Below are positions 23,623 through 36,000 of a DNA stretch of 64,000 nt, in pieces (within the stretch, counting starts at the first letter, position 1; each line of letters opens with the position of its first letter). A program made the position numbers and the translations under genes. Source of the DNA: Colocasia esculenta (lineage: Eukaryota; Streptophyta; Magnoliopsida; Alismatales; Araceae); contig CM024763.1 in NCBI GenBank assembly GCA_014218235.1, forward strand, positions 89,266,244-89,330,243. The letters run 5' to 3'. The notes below the pieces were generated by a model. That model saw nothing but the letters and a program-made list of their open reading frames with translations, was not told the origin of the DNA and did not search any database.

Positions 23623-25623
23623 TTGACAGATTATGATATTATTTTGGGAATGGATTGGCGTGAGACTTATGGAGCAATGCTAGATTGCAGAAAGAAGAGG
23701 ATCAGGTTTTGTCATCCTAATGGTGCAGTATTTGAATATCAAGGTATGCCTTTTTACACCTCTAAGTTTCTAATTTCTGTAATTAGAGCTAGAAAGTTGA
23801 TAAATGTTGGATGTGTGACTTATTTAGCCTCCGTAGGTCTGGTAGAAGCTAGTCAGTCAGTGGAAGCAGTTCCCATGGTTAGGGAATTTGCTGATGTTTT
23901 TCCTGAAGATTTGCCTGGTTTAGCTCCACATAGAGAGGTGGACTTTACCATTGAGTTACTGCCAGGTACCATGCCGATCTCTAAAGCACCATATCGGATG
24001 GCACCAGCAGAACTTAATGAATTGAAAAAGCAATTAGAAGAGCTATTGCAAAAAGGGTTTATTAGACCAAGTCATTCCCCGTGGGGAGCACCAGTGTTAT
24101 TTGTAAAAAAGAAAGATGGAAGTTTTCGTATGTGTATTGATTATAGAAAGTTGAATGATGTGACCATTAAGAATAAGTACCCGTTACCAAGAATAGATGA
24201 TCTGTTTGATCAGTTACAATCAGCAAAGGTATTTTCTAAAATTGATTTAAGGTCCGAGTACCGTCAGTTGAGAATTAAAGAGGAGGATATAGATAAAACA
24301 GCTTTCAGAACCAGATATGGTCACTATGAATTCGTGGTTATGCCATTTGGGCTGACCAATGCTCCTGTAGCTTTTATGGATCTGATGAATAGAATTTTTC
24401 ATCCGTATTTAGACCAATTTATTGTGGTCTTTATTGATGATATTCTGATTTATTCAGCATCTGAAGAGGAGCATGCAACTCATTTGAGGTTTACCCTGTA
24501 GTTGTTAAGGGATAACCAGTTGTTTGCCAAATTCAGTAAGTGTGAATTTTGGCTGAAAGAAATTCAGTTTCTGGGTCATGTCATCTCAGCTAAAGGAGTG
24601 GCAGTGGACTCGAGTAAAGTGGAAGCAGTAATGAAATGGGAAGTGCCTAGAACAATAATTGAGATTAGAAGCTTTTTGGGGTTAGCAGGTTATTATAGGC
24701 GCTTCATACAAGATTTTTCTAAGATTGCGGCACCCATGACCAAGTTGACCAGGAAAGGTGTGCCTTTTGTGTGGTCCGGTGAATGCCAAAAGAGTTTTAT
24801 GGAATTAAAGAAAAGACTTACATCAGCACCTATATTGGCATTACCGGTAGGAAGTGGTGGTTTTGTGGTATATACAGATACTTCAAGGAAAGGACTTGGC
24901 GCAGTGCTTATGCAGCATGGCAAAATGATAGCTTATGCATCTAGACAATTGAAGCCAGCAGAGGAGAATTACCCCACTCATGATTTGGAGTTGGCAGCAG
25001 TTGTATTTGCCTTGAAAATGTGGAGGCATTATTTGTATGGCGAGAGATTCGAGATTTTTACAGATCATAAAAGCTTGAAGTATATCTTCTCGCAGAAAGA
25101 TTTGAATCTCCGTCAGCATAGGTGGGTGGAGTATTTGAAGGATTATGATTTCAGTTTGGCTTATCATCCGGGTAAGGCCAATGTGGTAGCGGATGCCTTG
25201 AGTAGAAAGGCATATGTAAATCAAATGATGATTAAGGAATGGAAATTATATGAGGAGATAGAGGAGAACTCCTTGTATGTGCCAAGCAGTCAACGAGGGG
25301 CAGTACTAGCCAGTAGTGCTGTAGAGCCGTCCTTGTATTGGCAGATTGTGGAAGCTCAGAAAATAGATGCGAATTTGACTGAAATTGTGAAAATGGAAGG
25401 AGTTACCATTGATGATAATTGTGTGGTTAGGCTCAGAGGCAGGTTGTTTATTTCAGCAGAGAGAGAGGTAAAGCAGAGAGTGTTGGAAGAGGCTCATAAA
25501 TCTAGATACACTATCTATCCAGGTAGTACTAAAATGTATCAGGATTTAAAGAAACATTTCTGGTGGCCTCATATGAAAAAGGAAATAGCGGAATTTGTTG
25601 CAAAGTGTGCTATCTGTCAATAG
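23623..25623 (+). pseudogene. pol: RT, RNase H and integrase zinc domain of element H
   Basis: One frame with a single internal TAG (24499-24501). RT: FADVFPEDLPGL, YRMAP, WGAPVLFVKKKDGSFR, catalytic FIDDILIYS. The usual RSGYHQ motif is altered to RSEYRQ. After the stop come FLGHVIS, GLAGYYRRFI, RNase H YTDTS, DLELAAVVFAL, FTDHKSL, VVADALSR, then the integrase HHCC domain (HKSR...CAICQ). In that domain the second His has become Tyr (TIYPG instead of TIHPG). The frame stops at TAG 25621-25623, just after the CAICQ motif. With these lesions it cannot make active Pol. Confidence 0.92.
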
Positions 25624-26134
25624 ATTAAAGCAGAACATCAGAAGCCTGGAGGTCTATTGCAACTGTTACCCATTCCACAGTGGAAATGGGATGATATTGA
25701 CATGGACTTCGTGGCAGGCTTACCAAGGGCAGCTTCGGGACATAATGGAATATAGGTGTTTGTTGACAGATTGACCAAGGTGTGCAGATTAGTGGCAGTA
25801 AGTATGTCTTGGACAGTGGACAGATTAGCAAAAGTTTATGTTGAAAGAATTGTTCCATTGCATGGTATTCCGAAGACTATTGTGTCTGACAAAGATCCAA
25901 GATTTACTTCTGGTTTTTGATCCAGCTCAAATAATCAGTTATCAAGGTGGTGACCTGAGGCCGGATATGACTATGCCAGAATATCCAGTGCAGATCACTG
26001 GTCGGAAGACAAAGAAGCTGCGGAATAAAGAAATTGAGCTAGTTAGAGTGAGATGGGAAAATAGATTGGGAGGTGAGGATACCAGGGAATTAGCCGATGA
26101 GATGACTAAAGGGTATCCCTATCTGTTTGAGTAA
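25624..26134 (+). pseudogene. integrase core remnant and C-terminus of element H, internally deleted
   Basis: Continues the Pol frame with the first catalytic Asp region (WDDIDMDFVAG) and the second (VSDKDPRF). A TAG at 25753-25755 and a TGA at 25918-25920 interrupt it. The stretch that should hold the third catalytic residue, Glu, is absent. In another frame the sequence jumps to the integrase C-terminal tail (YPVQITGRKTKKLRNKEIELVRVRW, quoted in part, to YPYLFE and stop at 26134). No chromodomain follows. Confidence 0.8.
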
Positions 26135-26249
26135 GATTTGACGTTTCTTTTTAGATGATAGTACTTGTAAAAATGTGTATATTTAAGTTGTTTTTGCTTG
26201 AGTTGTGTTATGAATTTCGAGGTCGAAATTTCTTTTTAGATGATAGTAA

Positions 26250-28478
26250 TGTAACGTTGCGCGTTTTTCAGAATCCTTATGGATCCCTTGTTTAGTGTTG
26301 TGGAGGTCATACGTTGACCAATGTGGTGCGTGAATGGTGTGCGCGCGTGTGTATGAGCCTTATCGGGCCGTTAGTGCAGGTTGTAGCACCCCTCGGTTTT
26401 TATCATGTCATCGCGACAGGAGGGGCTGTCGCGTTCTTAAACGTGACAGAGCGCTACGTCGCGTTCATGTGACCGCCTCTGGCGCTGGACGTGTGCATGT
26501 GCGCCACGTGGCGGGCATTGGGAGCGTTAAGTTCGAAAAGGCGACACCCTAGTGCGTCGCATTCAGGTGGCGACGCAACGATGCATCGCGTTCTGAACCA
26601 CAGCAGGTTTTTAAAGAACCCCAGCCGGCAGAACTCTCACACGTTCTGCTTGGCCGGGGAGGAGCTGTTGAGGGGTTCTCGGGCGATTTCGGGTGGAGAA
26701 CTCGGTTTTCGACGAGGTTTTGCTGTAAGAAGCTCGCGTGGAGTATGAGGATCGCCAGGGAAGCATCATATCGCGCGTTCTTCGCAAAGGTAGGTGAATT
26801 CTCCCCGTTTCGGGGCAATAATCGGGGGAAACATAGGAATGATCAGTTTAATGCTTTATTCATGCTAAATACCATGCCTAGGATTTCATTAAAGCATGTA
26901 AATGACGAATTAAGGGTGGTTTGCATGAGTTTTGGGGTGTTTGGAAGGAGAGAACCCAATTAGGGTTTCTCCCCTGCTAAGGCGACAGGGGGTGCTGTCG
27001 CGATCAGAAGGCGACGGGTCGACTTGTCGCGTTCATATCCTTAAGGCGACATGTCGGGTTGACGCCTTCTGAAGGCGACCCAAGGGCCTGTCGCAACCTC
27101 AGTCGAGAGCTGTGTGTGTGCATGGCTTACATGATGTGATTATCCGATTATCGTGGTTTAATGTGTTTATTAATATTAAGCAGTGCATTGGCACTTGTGG
27201 TGCACTGAGTGCACGTGGTTTCTGAGACTAGCATACAGAGTACGTAGTCAGCTAGTCATATATATGGCTGCGTGGTGTTCACGCGAGTACTATTAGGTTC
27301 ACGTGTAGTGGACCATTGTTACGAGAGGTTTACGTGACGTTTCACGTGTTTGTATGTGACGTGCACGTGGTTTTGTGTCCGTGGCAAGTAGTACGACACC
27401 TACCGTGGTTACCTCTCCAGTTGGGTGCCCCAGGTTCTCTATGAGCCAGGCTGTTAGCTCGGGGGTTTGTCCCGGTACTTGTGTTGTACCGTCGAGGTCT
27501 GTGTCATCTGACCTGGACACTCTCACTGTTTTGCTTTAGTTGTACTTCCGGCTGAGGGAAAGACGACAGTGGGACAGTGACTCTAGTGTTTGTTTTTAGT
27601 CACTTGTAGTGCGCTCGTAGTTGGGGGTACGGACACCAGTAGTCGACACTGGTCCCCAGCTAGTCCTTTTCCAGTGCCTCACTCTAGCGAGCCCAGGCCA
27701 GAGTCTCTAGAGGTGCCAGGCATGGGCCTGCGACCGTGTGGTCCGCAGGTGGTGGTGTTTAGTTGGTCTCCACAGTTGTTTGACCTTTTCACGTGGAGCG
27801 GTAGCTGGACCTTTCGTCCGTGGCTGCGAGACTGAGATGTAGACCTGTGTTAGCTTGTCCGAGTCAGTCTCTGGTGTCGCGAACCAGTTCACGTGGCTCG
27901 TGTTTGGTGGTCTCTACTTTAGCTCGTACACTTGTACTGGTTTACCGTTTAATTATTACAGTTGTTTTTCGTAGCCGGCAGACGGTGAGTACTTTTACAG
28001 CTTTCATATCCTGCTTAGCTGTTCTATAAATTGTTGGTACTGTTTACTACTTTCGTACATGTGTTTTGGTTTTGCTCGGTGTTGGGGGAGTTCCCTACTA
28101 AGCCAGTGACTAGCGAGGCTCACACCTACTCCCACAGGCGTAGGCAAGGAGGATGTTTCTCGACCATCATCCAGTTTTGAGCAGCGTCGTAGCGGTGCAG
28201 GGTCAGTACCTCTAGCAGTGTAGTAGTAGCAGTGTAGCTAGTTGTTTACTTCTTCTAGTTGTACCTCAGGGTATGCCCCAGGCTCCTGTACTTTCTTTCA
28301 GTTTATGGAAGTTTGGCTATGTAAGCTTGTGAAATATATATATGTAATGGTGTGTTCCATTGTGTTTACACGGACTGTGGTGTGATATCCCTTGTGAGGC
28401 TTTAGCCCGTTTGCGAGAGACTGACTCAGATCAAGTACGTTACCAGTTTAACGGACTTGGACAAGGTGTTCCGTCACA
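26250..28478 (+). repeat. 3' LTR of element H
   Basis: 2229 bp, starts TGTAACGTTGC, ends CCGTCACA, followed by the gtttc duplication. A purine tract before it is not clear. The word ttctttttagatgatagta occurs twice, at about 26147 and 26230, just upstream. Confidence 0.92.
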
Positions 28479-30192
28479 GTTTCTGTTCTGCCTCGTGGTT
28501 TTCCGACTTCTCAGGCTGTGCCGTGTGTGCGGGCGTTGCACCGACGGCCCTTCTAGGGGTTCAGGAAAGGGTGCCGTGCGTGCCTGTGGCCGCTGGGCTT
28601 GTCTTGGTTACAAGCCAACTGTGCCGGTTTCTGTGGTGGTTGCCCCGCCAGTTCTCTTTTCGCCTAGTGCTAGGCACTTGAGGGCTTGTCTGTGAGACAG
28701 GTTCTTATCGTTACCTGGGACCCCCAGCCCAGCGCATTTGTTAGAGGGAGTTCTCCGAGCGGCGGGTGTGCTCAAGTTTCGGACTTGTAGCAGAAGGGGA
28801 AAACGGTGGGGACAGTGGTGTAGAGTCCTTTGTAGAGCTCTCTTAGCTGGTCTAAGTATCCGAGGTGGTTTCGGTGCTCTTCCGGTGTAGACCAGTTAGT
28901 ACTTCTCACTGCCTCACTCTGCGTTGGTTCTGGAGCCACGTAGGGAGGTCAGGTGTGGGGCCGTAGTTCGGCCGGACTGCGATGGTTTTGGTTGTGGTTG
29001 CTTAGTCCACGCGTCTCACTCCGACGGGAGGGGAGACTTGGACTAAGGCACTTGTGGTTGTGGCTTTGTTGTTCTTGCTATGACGTTGCTTCACACGGTG
29101 TTTCCGAGATTGGGTTTCTCGTCGCCCTAGTTTGCACGGTGGTTGTAGCCTAGCCGTGTCTAGTTCCGTGAGTTTGGTTGGTTTGGCCTCGTGGGCCGTG
29201 GTTAGTGGTTTCCGCCTGCGGGTTCTCTCGGGGTGCCGTGTGCAGGCACCCAACTGTTGTTTCGGTAACCCGTTCCTTGGTGCCAGCTGTGGTGGCACCG
29301 AAGTGTGTAGTTCCCTGACCTCATGGAGTGCCCGAGGTGCAGGGTGGTTCTGTTTGTGGGCCCTCGACCTTGTGGAGGTCTGAGGTGGCCGTGCCTGTGG
29401 TGAGACGTTGCTTCTCACATGGTTGTTTAGTGTCTCTCGTGGTGACACCTGGTTGTTCCTTCTTGACCTCGTGGAGGTCTTGGATGTTGGTTGCTTGTGT
29501 CGTGAGACTCTAGTCTCGTGAGGTCACTCCAGTTTTCTGTGATCTTCTTTGTCTCGGCGGGGTGTGTGCCGAGGGTTTGCTTCTGCATTGTATTGCTCTG
29601 GCCCGACCTGGTTGCAGGTTGTGGCATTGCTCTAGTTGCTTCCGCATGTGTTTGACTCCGCTGGTTCTGCGAGAGTCGTCTTTGGCCTGACCCGGGTTGT
29701 GGTTGAGGCGTTTCTCTGTTTCCGCTGCTTGGTAGTACTCTGTGGTAGGCGTTTCTCACTTTACTACTTTGTAGAGTAGTTTTGCTTCCGCTTGTTGGAG
29801 TTCCTACTGCTCTGGCTGGTAAGGGACTGGTTATCCCTACTGAGCCTTGTTCGCGAGGCTCACCCCACTACTCTCTTCAGGTAGGGACTCGCTGTCACAG
29901 GAGTTCGTTGTCGGACGGTCGTGGTGGTGGTTTGTTGCACCGTGCATTGCCAGCAGTGTGAGTTGTGAGCGTGATTGCTCTTGTAGCGTGAGTTGAGAGT
30001 GGCCTTTTTGTAAGTCCTCGAGGTATGCCCCTTAAGGACTGCACCTTCTTTCTGTACCTGTACTTTTATTTGGGACATGTTGTACTTAATTTCTTTATGA
30101 ATGCAGTCTTTCTTGTTATAGTTATTTGAATTCATTGCTTATCTCACTAGACTAAATTCTAACCCTTCCGGGTCTTCGGATCCGTGGGTGGC
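28479..30192 (+). repeat. G 5' LTR, part 2 of 3
   Basis: Resumes the LTR interrupted by H (first five bases are the duplicated gtttc). Matches A in reverse (about 4040-5720) and the G 3' LTR (about 43314-44900). Contains the UUCG hairpin at 30169-30184. It stops at 30192, where E inserts, with gtggc as the last five bases. Confidence 0.85.
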
Positions 30193-31351
30193 TGTAAGAC
30201 CCAGTTTCCCGGCTTCTGTCCGGTGTCGTGGGATGACTGGCCACTGACGCATCTAGGTTGGGTGATGCGTTGGTGTCACATCGGGGGTGCCCGATGCGAC
30301 AGTCATCCGTGTCGCGGCGAGCTTGTGGGTCACATGTCGGTCGCACCCTGGTTCTCCATCACGTCTTACTGTCGCACCCGGTCAACGGGCCGCGACAGTG
30401 TTTTGTCGTATTGCGTTGTCCGGTCGTCTGACGCCTGTCAGAGTGGCAGTGTGTCAGTACGGCTTGTCGCGTTGTCGCGGCGCCCTTGTAGGGCGCATTC
30501 TTGTCGCAGTCCGTTGAACCGTCGCGTTAAGGTCTATAATGCGACAGGGCGGGCCGTCGTGTTCTGGGTGCCGGGGGCTTAAGGCACAGGCCGGATACCC
30601 CTTCCCCCTCTCTCTCCTCTTCTTCCCTTTCCCCTCTTCTCCAGCGATGGAGAGGCTCCCCTCCGGCGATCAGAGCGTGGTGGTGCCGGCGGGCTCGTGG
30701 CGACGTCGTGGCACGTGCGTGGAGCGAGGAGGAGGTGGCCAACCGACGTGAAGGGCCCCTCGTGGGTTCGTTCTTCGTGAAAGGTAGGGATTTCTTGTGC
30801 CCTCTCCCATCCGGGTGGATCGGGAGCCCTTAGGGTTTTGTAGATAGCTTTACTACTTTCCCCATGCTCCCCTCCCCCGTGTGTGCATGTGTGTGGTTCG
30901 TGGGCAACCTCGGGATTGAGGATCCCTTTGGTCTGCCTCCCTGCTGGTGTCGCGACCGCACGGTGCATCGTGACATCAGTAGAGGCGTCACCCCGGTCGG
31001 GCACGACCTTATCATGGCGCACTTGGCGGTCGCGATAAGGGTCGCTGTCGCAACCTAGTTTCCCGTCGCGACAGGGTGGCTGTCGCAACGCACTGCCCCG
31101 TCACATCAGGGCTGTCACAGTGCCCTTCCCCGTTGCGATGGTGTCGCGACGGCCTTGGGGGTCGCGACAGTACCTGTGTTGCCTCAGGTGTTTCCGTGGG
31201 CCCAGTTGTGTGTCGGCGTGTGCCCCAGTGCAGGCTTTGCCCTTGGGACCTTCTGGTAGGGAACGCGGGTGGTTGCCTCCTTGCGTTCTGTGACCGAAGG
31301 TGACACCTTCGTGGCCGTGTCCTGGCAGTGGTGCCAGGAGGGTCGTGTCTC

Positions 31352-31388
31352 CTAATAATCGATTGACCGGCGGTCAATCGATTATTAG
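31352..31388. repeat. perfect 37-bp LTR palindrome, E 5' LTR
   Basis: CTAATAATCGATTGACCG, a single G, then CGGTCAATCGATTATTAG: 18-bp perfect arms. It is identical in the 3' LTR although the flanking bases differ. Confidence 0.95.
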
Positions 31389-32937
31389 CAGAGCGACAGG
31401 TTTCCGTACTGTCCGGTGGTGTTCCGAGGTTCTAGTCGTTCGTGCGTGCCTTGGTTGGCTGACGGCCCCTTTTGAGGCTCCGTCATGCCTCTCGCTCGCT
31501 GGGCTTGTCGTGTGTTACAAGCCAATGGTTCGGCATGGTTCTTATTGTGCTGCCCCACCTGTTCGCCCGGTGCTTGGCACTTGAGGGCTTGTCCCGTTCA
31601 GAGGTTGTCTCCATTTCCTGGGACCCCCGTCCTCGAGATCCTGTTGAGGGAGTACTCTGGGCTACGAGCGTGCTCGAGATGGCAGCCCACGTAAGCGGAC
31701 TCTGGAGCTGAGGGGAAAATGAGGTTTGGACAGCGGCGCTGAGTCGTTTGTCGAGCTCTCTTGTCTAGGTCTGGGACGTCGAGGGGTTTGGAGTGCTTTC
31801 CTGGCGCAGACCAGACAGTCCCTTATCTCACTGCCTCTCTCTGCGTCTATTCTGGAGCCACATAGTGGTGTCAGGCGTGAGGCCGCAGCTTGGCCAGGCT
31901 GCGGTGTTGCGTGTGTTGTGTGTTTCTGTGGCGGCTCTGTCTCGCCCTTGCGTGGGGGTGGAGGCAGGAGCTAGGCTAGCGAGTAGAGCGTGCGGACTGC
32001 GGGTCCCCCTCTTGGCTGCTAACGGCGGTGGCTTGGTTACTGTTGTTGTGACGGTGTTTTCCTCACGACGTTTCCGAATGTTCCTCACTGCCCTAGCTTG
32101 CATGGCGGTTTTAGCCTGGTTGTGCTTAGCTCCCATGGGCGTCGTTGGTCTGGCCTTGGGCAGACCCGTACTTCTAGTGGTTCCCGGTTTGGTGTTCTCT
32201 CAGTTCCATGGTCCCATTCTTGGGTGCCAGCCCATTATGGCACCGGCGTGTGTAGCTTCCCGACCTGGTGGTGTGTCCGGGGCCCGGGGTGGTTCTGCTT
32301 GTGGGCCCTCGACCTTGTAGAGGTCTGAGGTGGCCAGGCTTGCAGTGAGACGTCGTTCTCACTTGGTTTTTCCATGGTCTCGGTAGGTGTGCTGAGCACT
32401 GTTTCCTCTTTGTGCCCGACTCCGTTGGTTTCTCCGGGAGTCGTGTGTGTGCCACGACCTTGGTTAGTGGTCGTGGCATTGTACTGTTGTCTTCCGCTGC
32501 TTAGTAGTACCATGCTATAGGTGTTCCTCGCTTTACAGCTTTCTAGTGTAGTTTCCTATTTTCAGAGTTCCTGCTGCTCTGGCCGGTGAGGGACAGGTAA
32601 TCCCTACTGGGCCTTGTTCGCGAGGCTCACCCCCCTACTTCCTTCAGCTAGGGGCTCGTCGTCGCGGGAGCTCGGTGTCAGACGGGTTGCAGAGGCGGCT
32701 GTGGCGCCGTGTGTTGTCAGCAGTAGTGAGAGCGAGCGTTGTGATCTCTTGTAGCCTGAGTGAGCTAAGAGCTGTGTCTTGAAAGTCCTCGGAGTATGCC
32801 CCTTAAGGACTGCACCTTTCTTCTTTTACCTGTGCTTTTGCTTGGGACGCATTGTACAACCCTTTTGTATAATGTACAGATTATTATAGTTATTTGAACT
32901 CAGTACATATCTCACTAGACTTTTTCATATAACTCTT

Positions 32938-32953
32938 TGGGTCTTCGGACCCG
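32938..32953 (+). other. cUUCGg tetraloop hairpin near LTR end (E 5' LTR)
   Basis: TGGGTC-TTCG-GACCCG, a short stem closed by C-G around TTCG, about 60 bp before the LTR end. Equivalents: 39842-39857, 30169-30184, 4038-4053 (minus), 44864-44879 (decayed). Confidence 0.8.
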
Positions 32954-33015
32954 TGGGTGGCGGCACGACCCTCGGGGTCCCCGGAGAGGGGTCCGAGAGG
33001 TCGGGTCGTTACAGT

Positions 33016-33027
33016 TGGTATCAGAGA
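33016..33027 (+). other. primer binding site, element E
   Basis: TGGTATCAGAGA, two bases after the LTR end; one base off the initiator-tRNA-Met complement. Confidence 0.85.
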
Positions 33028-36000
33028 GAGGGTCTACTGAGATTTGTAAGGAGTTAATAACTATAGTTGTCCAAAGGAAGGTACTAGTGCGCTGCTGACA
33101 CCGTCCGACTAGTGTTAGGCTTGTGCTTTCAAATGTTTTGCAGGTGTGCGGCTTCCCTACATGATTCGTGCGCGTGTTGCAGGTTGCAGTTGTTGCTGTG
33201 ATGCGTGCATGGCGAGTGTGGTCGCTCGGCGTGTTCATGCCGTAGCGGCGCGGTTGGTGCTGGACTCGCTGGCAGTGGTGTTCCTTGTGTGGAGGACGCT
33301 TGCGAGCCAGTCCAGGTGCGGTGCTCCTGGTCGTCTTCGACGCATTTGAGCATGTGTGCATCGCGAAGGCTGAGAGAGCCTGCGTGTTGTGTGGCCTTCA
33401 CCGGTGCAGGGTTGTTGCCTGTAGAACCGATGGAAGGTGTCCCTGCCTTGTTGGCTACCCCTCTGTTGTTGGGGTGTGTGATGTGGTTGTTGTGTGTTTG
33501 GCCTTGTGTGCTGTGTGCTGTGCTCGGGACGCCGAGCTAAGCAGGTGCCTTGTGTGCGGTGTTGCATCGCCAGTTGAGCGCTGCGACACTTGTTTGTCGA
33601 CCTGGTGCTGGCTGGTTGTGAGCTCTGGTGAGTTGCTCCTAGAGTTCTTCTCTGTTGGTTCTGGAGGAAGCAAGGTCTCCCCAGAACTATGTTGTGATCA
33701 TTTCTGGTTGCTGTTGTGTTGCCCTCTAGGCTGAGGCGTATTGCTTGGTTGCCCTGTGTTCTGGTGAGGTTTCCCAGAACCGTTGCTGTTGTCCTGGTGA
33801 GGGTGTCTCTCAGGACTGTTCCACGCTCGTTTCTGTTGTTGCTGCGCTACCTCAGGTCCTGAGGTATGTTGTTGGGTTGGCTGGTGCATTATGGAGGGTT
33901 TTTTCCAGAACGGTGCCTTGGTGGTTCTGGTGGAGGTTCTCCCAGGACCGACTTGTGTTGCATCTATAGTTCTGCTTGCTGTAGTGTTCTCTCTGATGGT
34001 CTGTGTTCTTTGGTCGTGGGGTTGTGCATTCTGGTGAAGGTTCTTCCCAGGATCGCCCCTTGTCGCTTCTGGTGGAGGTTCTTCCCAAGAGTGCTATGCG
34101 TTCGTTTCAGGCCACTGTTGAGTTGCCCCTGTGATTCGAAGTGTGCCGTTCGGTTGGGCTGCATTCTGGTGAGGTTCTCCCAGGACGGCTCTTGGCACTT
34201 TTTGGCGGAGGTTCTCCCCAAAGCTGCCTTGTGTTTGCCTTGGTCATCGCTGCTCTCTCTCTATGGAGATGAGCTATCGTCGTTGCCAGTAGGACTGTCT
34301 GTGTTATAGTCTGCTTGGGCGTCTCCGATCAAGGCGTTGTGCGCTTGGCCGTGCGTCTGGCTGTTGCATTGGCCAGCTTGTCTCGTTGTTCATTTCCAAG
34401 TTTTCTCGGTCGTGCTGGTGGACTTTGTGTGTCCCCGTGGCTCAGGTGGTCTGCTTTATTCTTGCACCTGGCATGCTCTCGCAGATGGTGGTCTAGTGAG
34501 TGTCGTGGTGCTCGGCTAGTTGTGCTTCATATGGAAGTGTCAGTCTCGCGTTGTGGTTTTGCCTCTCGCGTGTGGAAGAGACTCATGCGTGTCTCCTTCC
34601 TCTGCTTTTCATCTGTTGCTCGGGGTGGTGGTGCTCCACTATGGTGTTGTGTTGCCGGGGTGCGCATCATTGCGACCTTTTGGTGGAGTCACCTTCCCTG
34701 GAGTTGTTTTTGGGTCGATTTGTTTGCTCCCCTCGTGCCGTTGTTTCTGTATGGCATCGTTGGTCAGTGGACCTATTTGTGCCATTTGTCGTCGTAATGG
34801 TTTCGCGCTACCTGCCAGGCTCAATTCGGGGCATTGGGTCCTTGTTGGTTTGGTGCGAGGTAGCATTGTTTTCTTGTTGGGCCGCTTGTGTGAGCGTTAT
34901 TCCGCTGTGCATTGGTTTTTCGTGATTGGCTTGCTCGTGCAAGCATTGTTCCATTGTATGCTCGGTGTTGCCTCGGCTTGTGCCTTGGAGGAATTTCTTG
35001 CCGTCGTTTTGGTGTTTGGCCTCTCTATCAGTCGTGATAGAGGTGGTGCTTCTTGCTCTTGCGCACCAGGGAGTTGCCGCGGTTTTCACTCCCTGTGTGG
35101 CAGAGTCGGTGCTCCGCGTTTTGTGTTCTTCTTAGAGCGTACGTGGTTGTCGCGCTCTTGAAGTAGTAGTTGTCGGCTTTCCGTGTGCTTCCGTTGTGGG
35201 TCTCTGGTAGAGAGTCCCCTTCGGTGGGGCCCGTGTCGTCTCGGGCCGTTGGTGCTACTGTGTGTGTTGCACCTTGAGTGTTTTCTCCGATGCTTCGTGT
35301 TATGTGCCTCAAGGGCTGGGGCCGATGTGGCTTGTTGCGCTCTTTCAGCCTTGCGGTTCTTGGCGTGTGGCTTTTGGTAGGCCTCCTGTGGAGAGTCCTT
35401 CCTGTTAGCCGTAGTGTTGCTTAGGCCGCTGGTGCACCTGGATTGCACTTTGTTGACTTTTGGTGTTTGTGGTAGCACCGTGTGCTCGTGCTCGAGCGTT
35501 TCGGTTTTGTGCCGTCTGGAGCCCTGGTGCATTGTGTTGTACCCTGGTTAGCTCCCGGTGCTTGTGATAGCACCCTGTGATGTGTTGTGTGCCTATTCGT
35601 GAGCTTCGTGCGTCGTTTCACGAGTTTGCTCGGTGTTAGAGGAGTTGAGCTTTCTGCCTCTGGGACACTTGGTGCTGGCCTGTGCCTTGTGGTTGTGCCA
35701 TTACCACTGTGGGGTGGCTGCTTTGCCTTGTCTAGGTAGCCCTATCGGTGGTGCGCCAAGCTTTGGTTGTTGCCTGTGTCCCAGTTTTCCCTCTCGCTAA
35801 TGGAGCGAGTGTGTTCGGTTGTGGTACCCTGCCTCAGGTTGGGTCCATTTGAGGTCGATGTGTTGCTCTCGGCCTCTGCGGTGGTTTTGGTTTTTGTGTG
35901 GTTGTGCCTTTCTAGCGGTTGGCATGTTGGTACCCGCGCTAAGCCCTGTGTGCGTGTGGCGGGTGTGCTGTCAACTCTTCGTTGGTTCTCCATTGTGCGT

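Larger units (their letters stand above)
19806..28478 (+). mobile_element. element H: complete-ended Ty3/gypsy retrotransposon
   Basis: 8673 bp, with LTRs 19806-21986 and 26250-28478, both TG...CA. It is flanked by the 5-bp duplication gtttc (19801-19805 and 28479-28483), which proves a clean insertion into the LTR of G. Internal order is primer site, gag, zinc knuckle, protease, RT, RNase H, integrase, so it is Ty3/gypsy. Coding is broken by several stops, a frame change between gag and protease, and a deletion in integrase. In two short hand-compared stretches the LTRs differ at about 3-5 percent, so H is younger than E. Confidence 0.95.
30193..33013 (+). repeat. 5' LTR of element E
   Basis: 2821 bp, TGTAAGACCC...GGTCGTTACA. 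It carries CGCGAC-like words (30290-30560 and 30950-31170), a CT-rich tract (30600-30640), the perfect 37-bp palindrome (31352-31388) and the UUCG hairpin (32938-32953). Confidence 0.93.
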
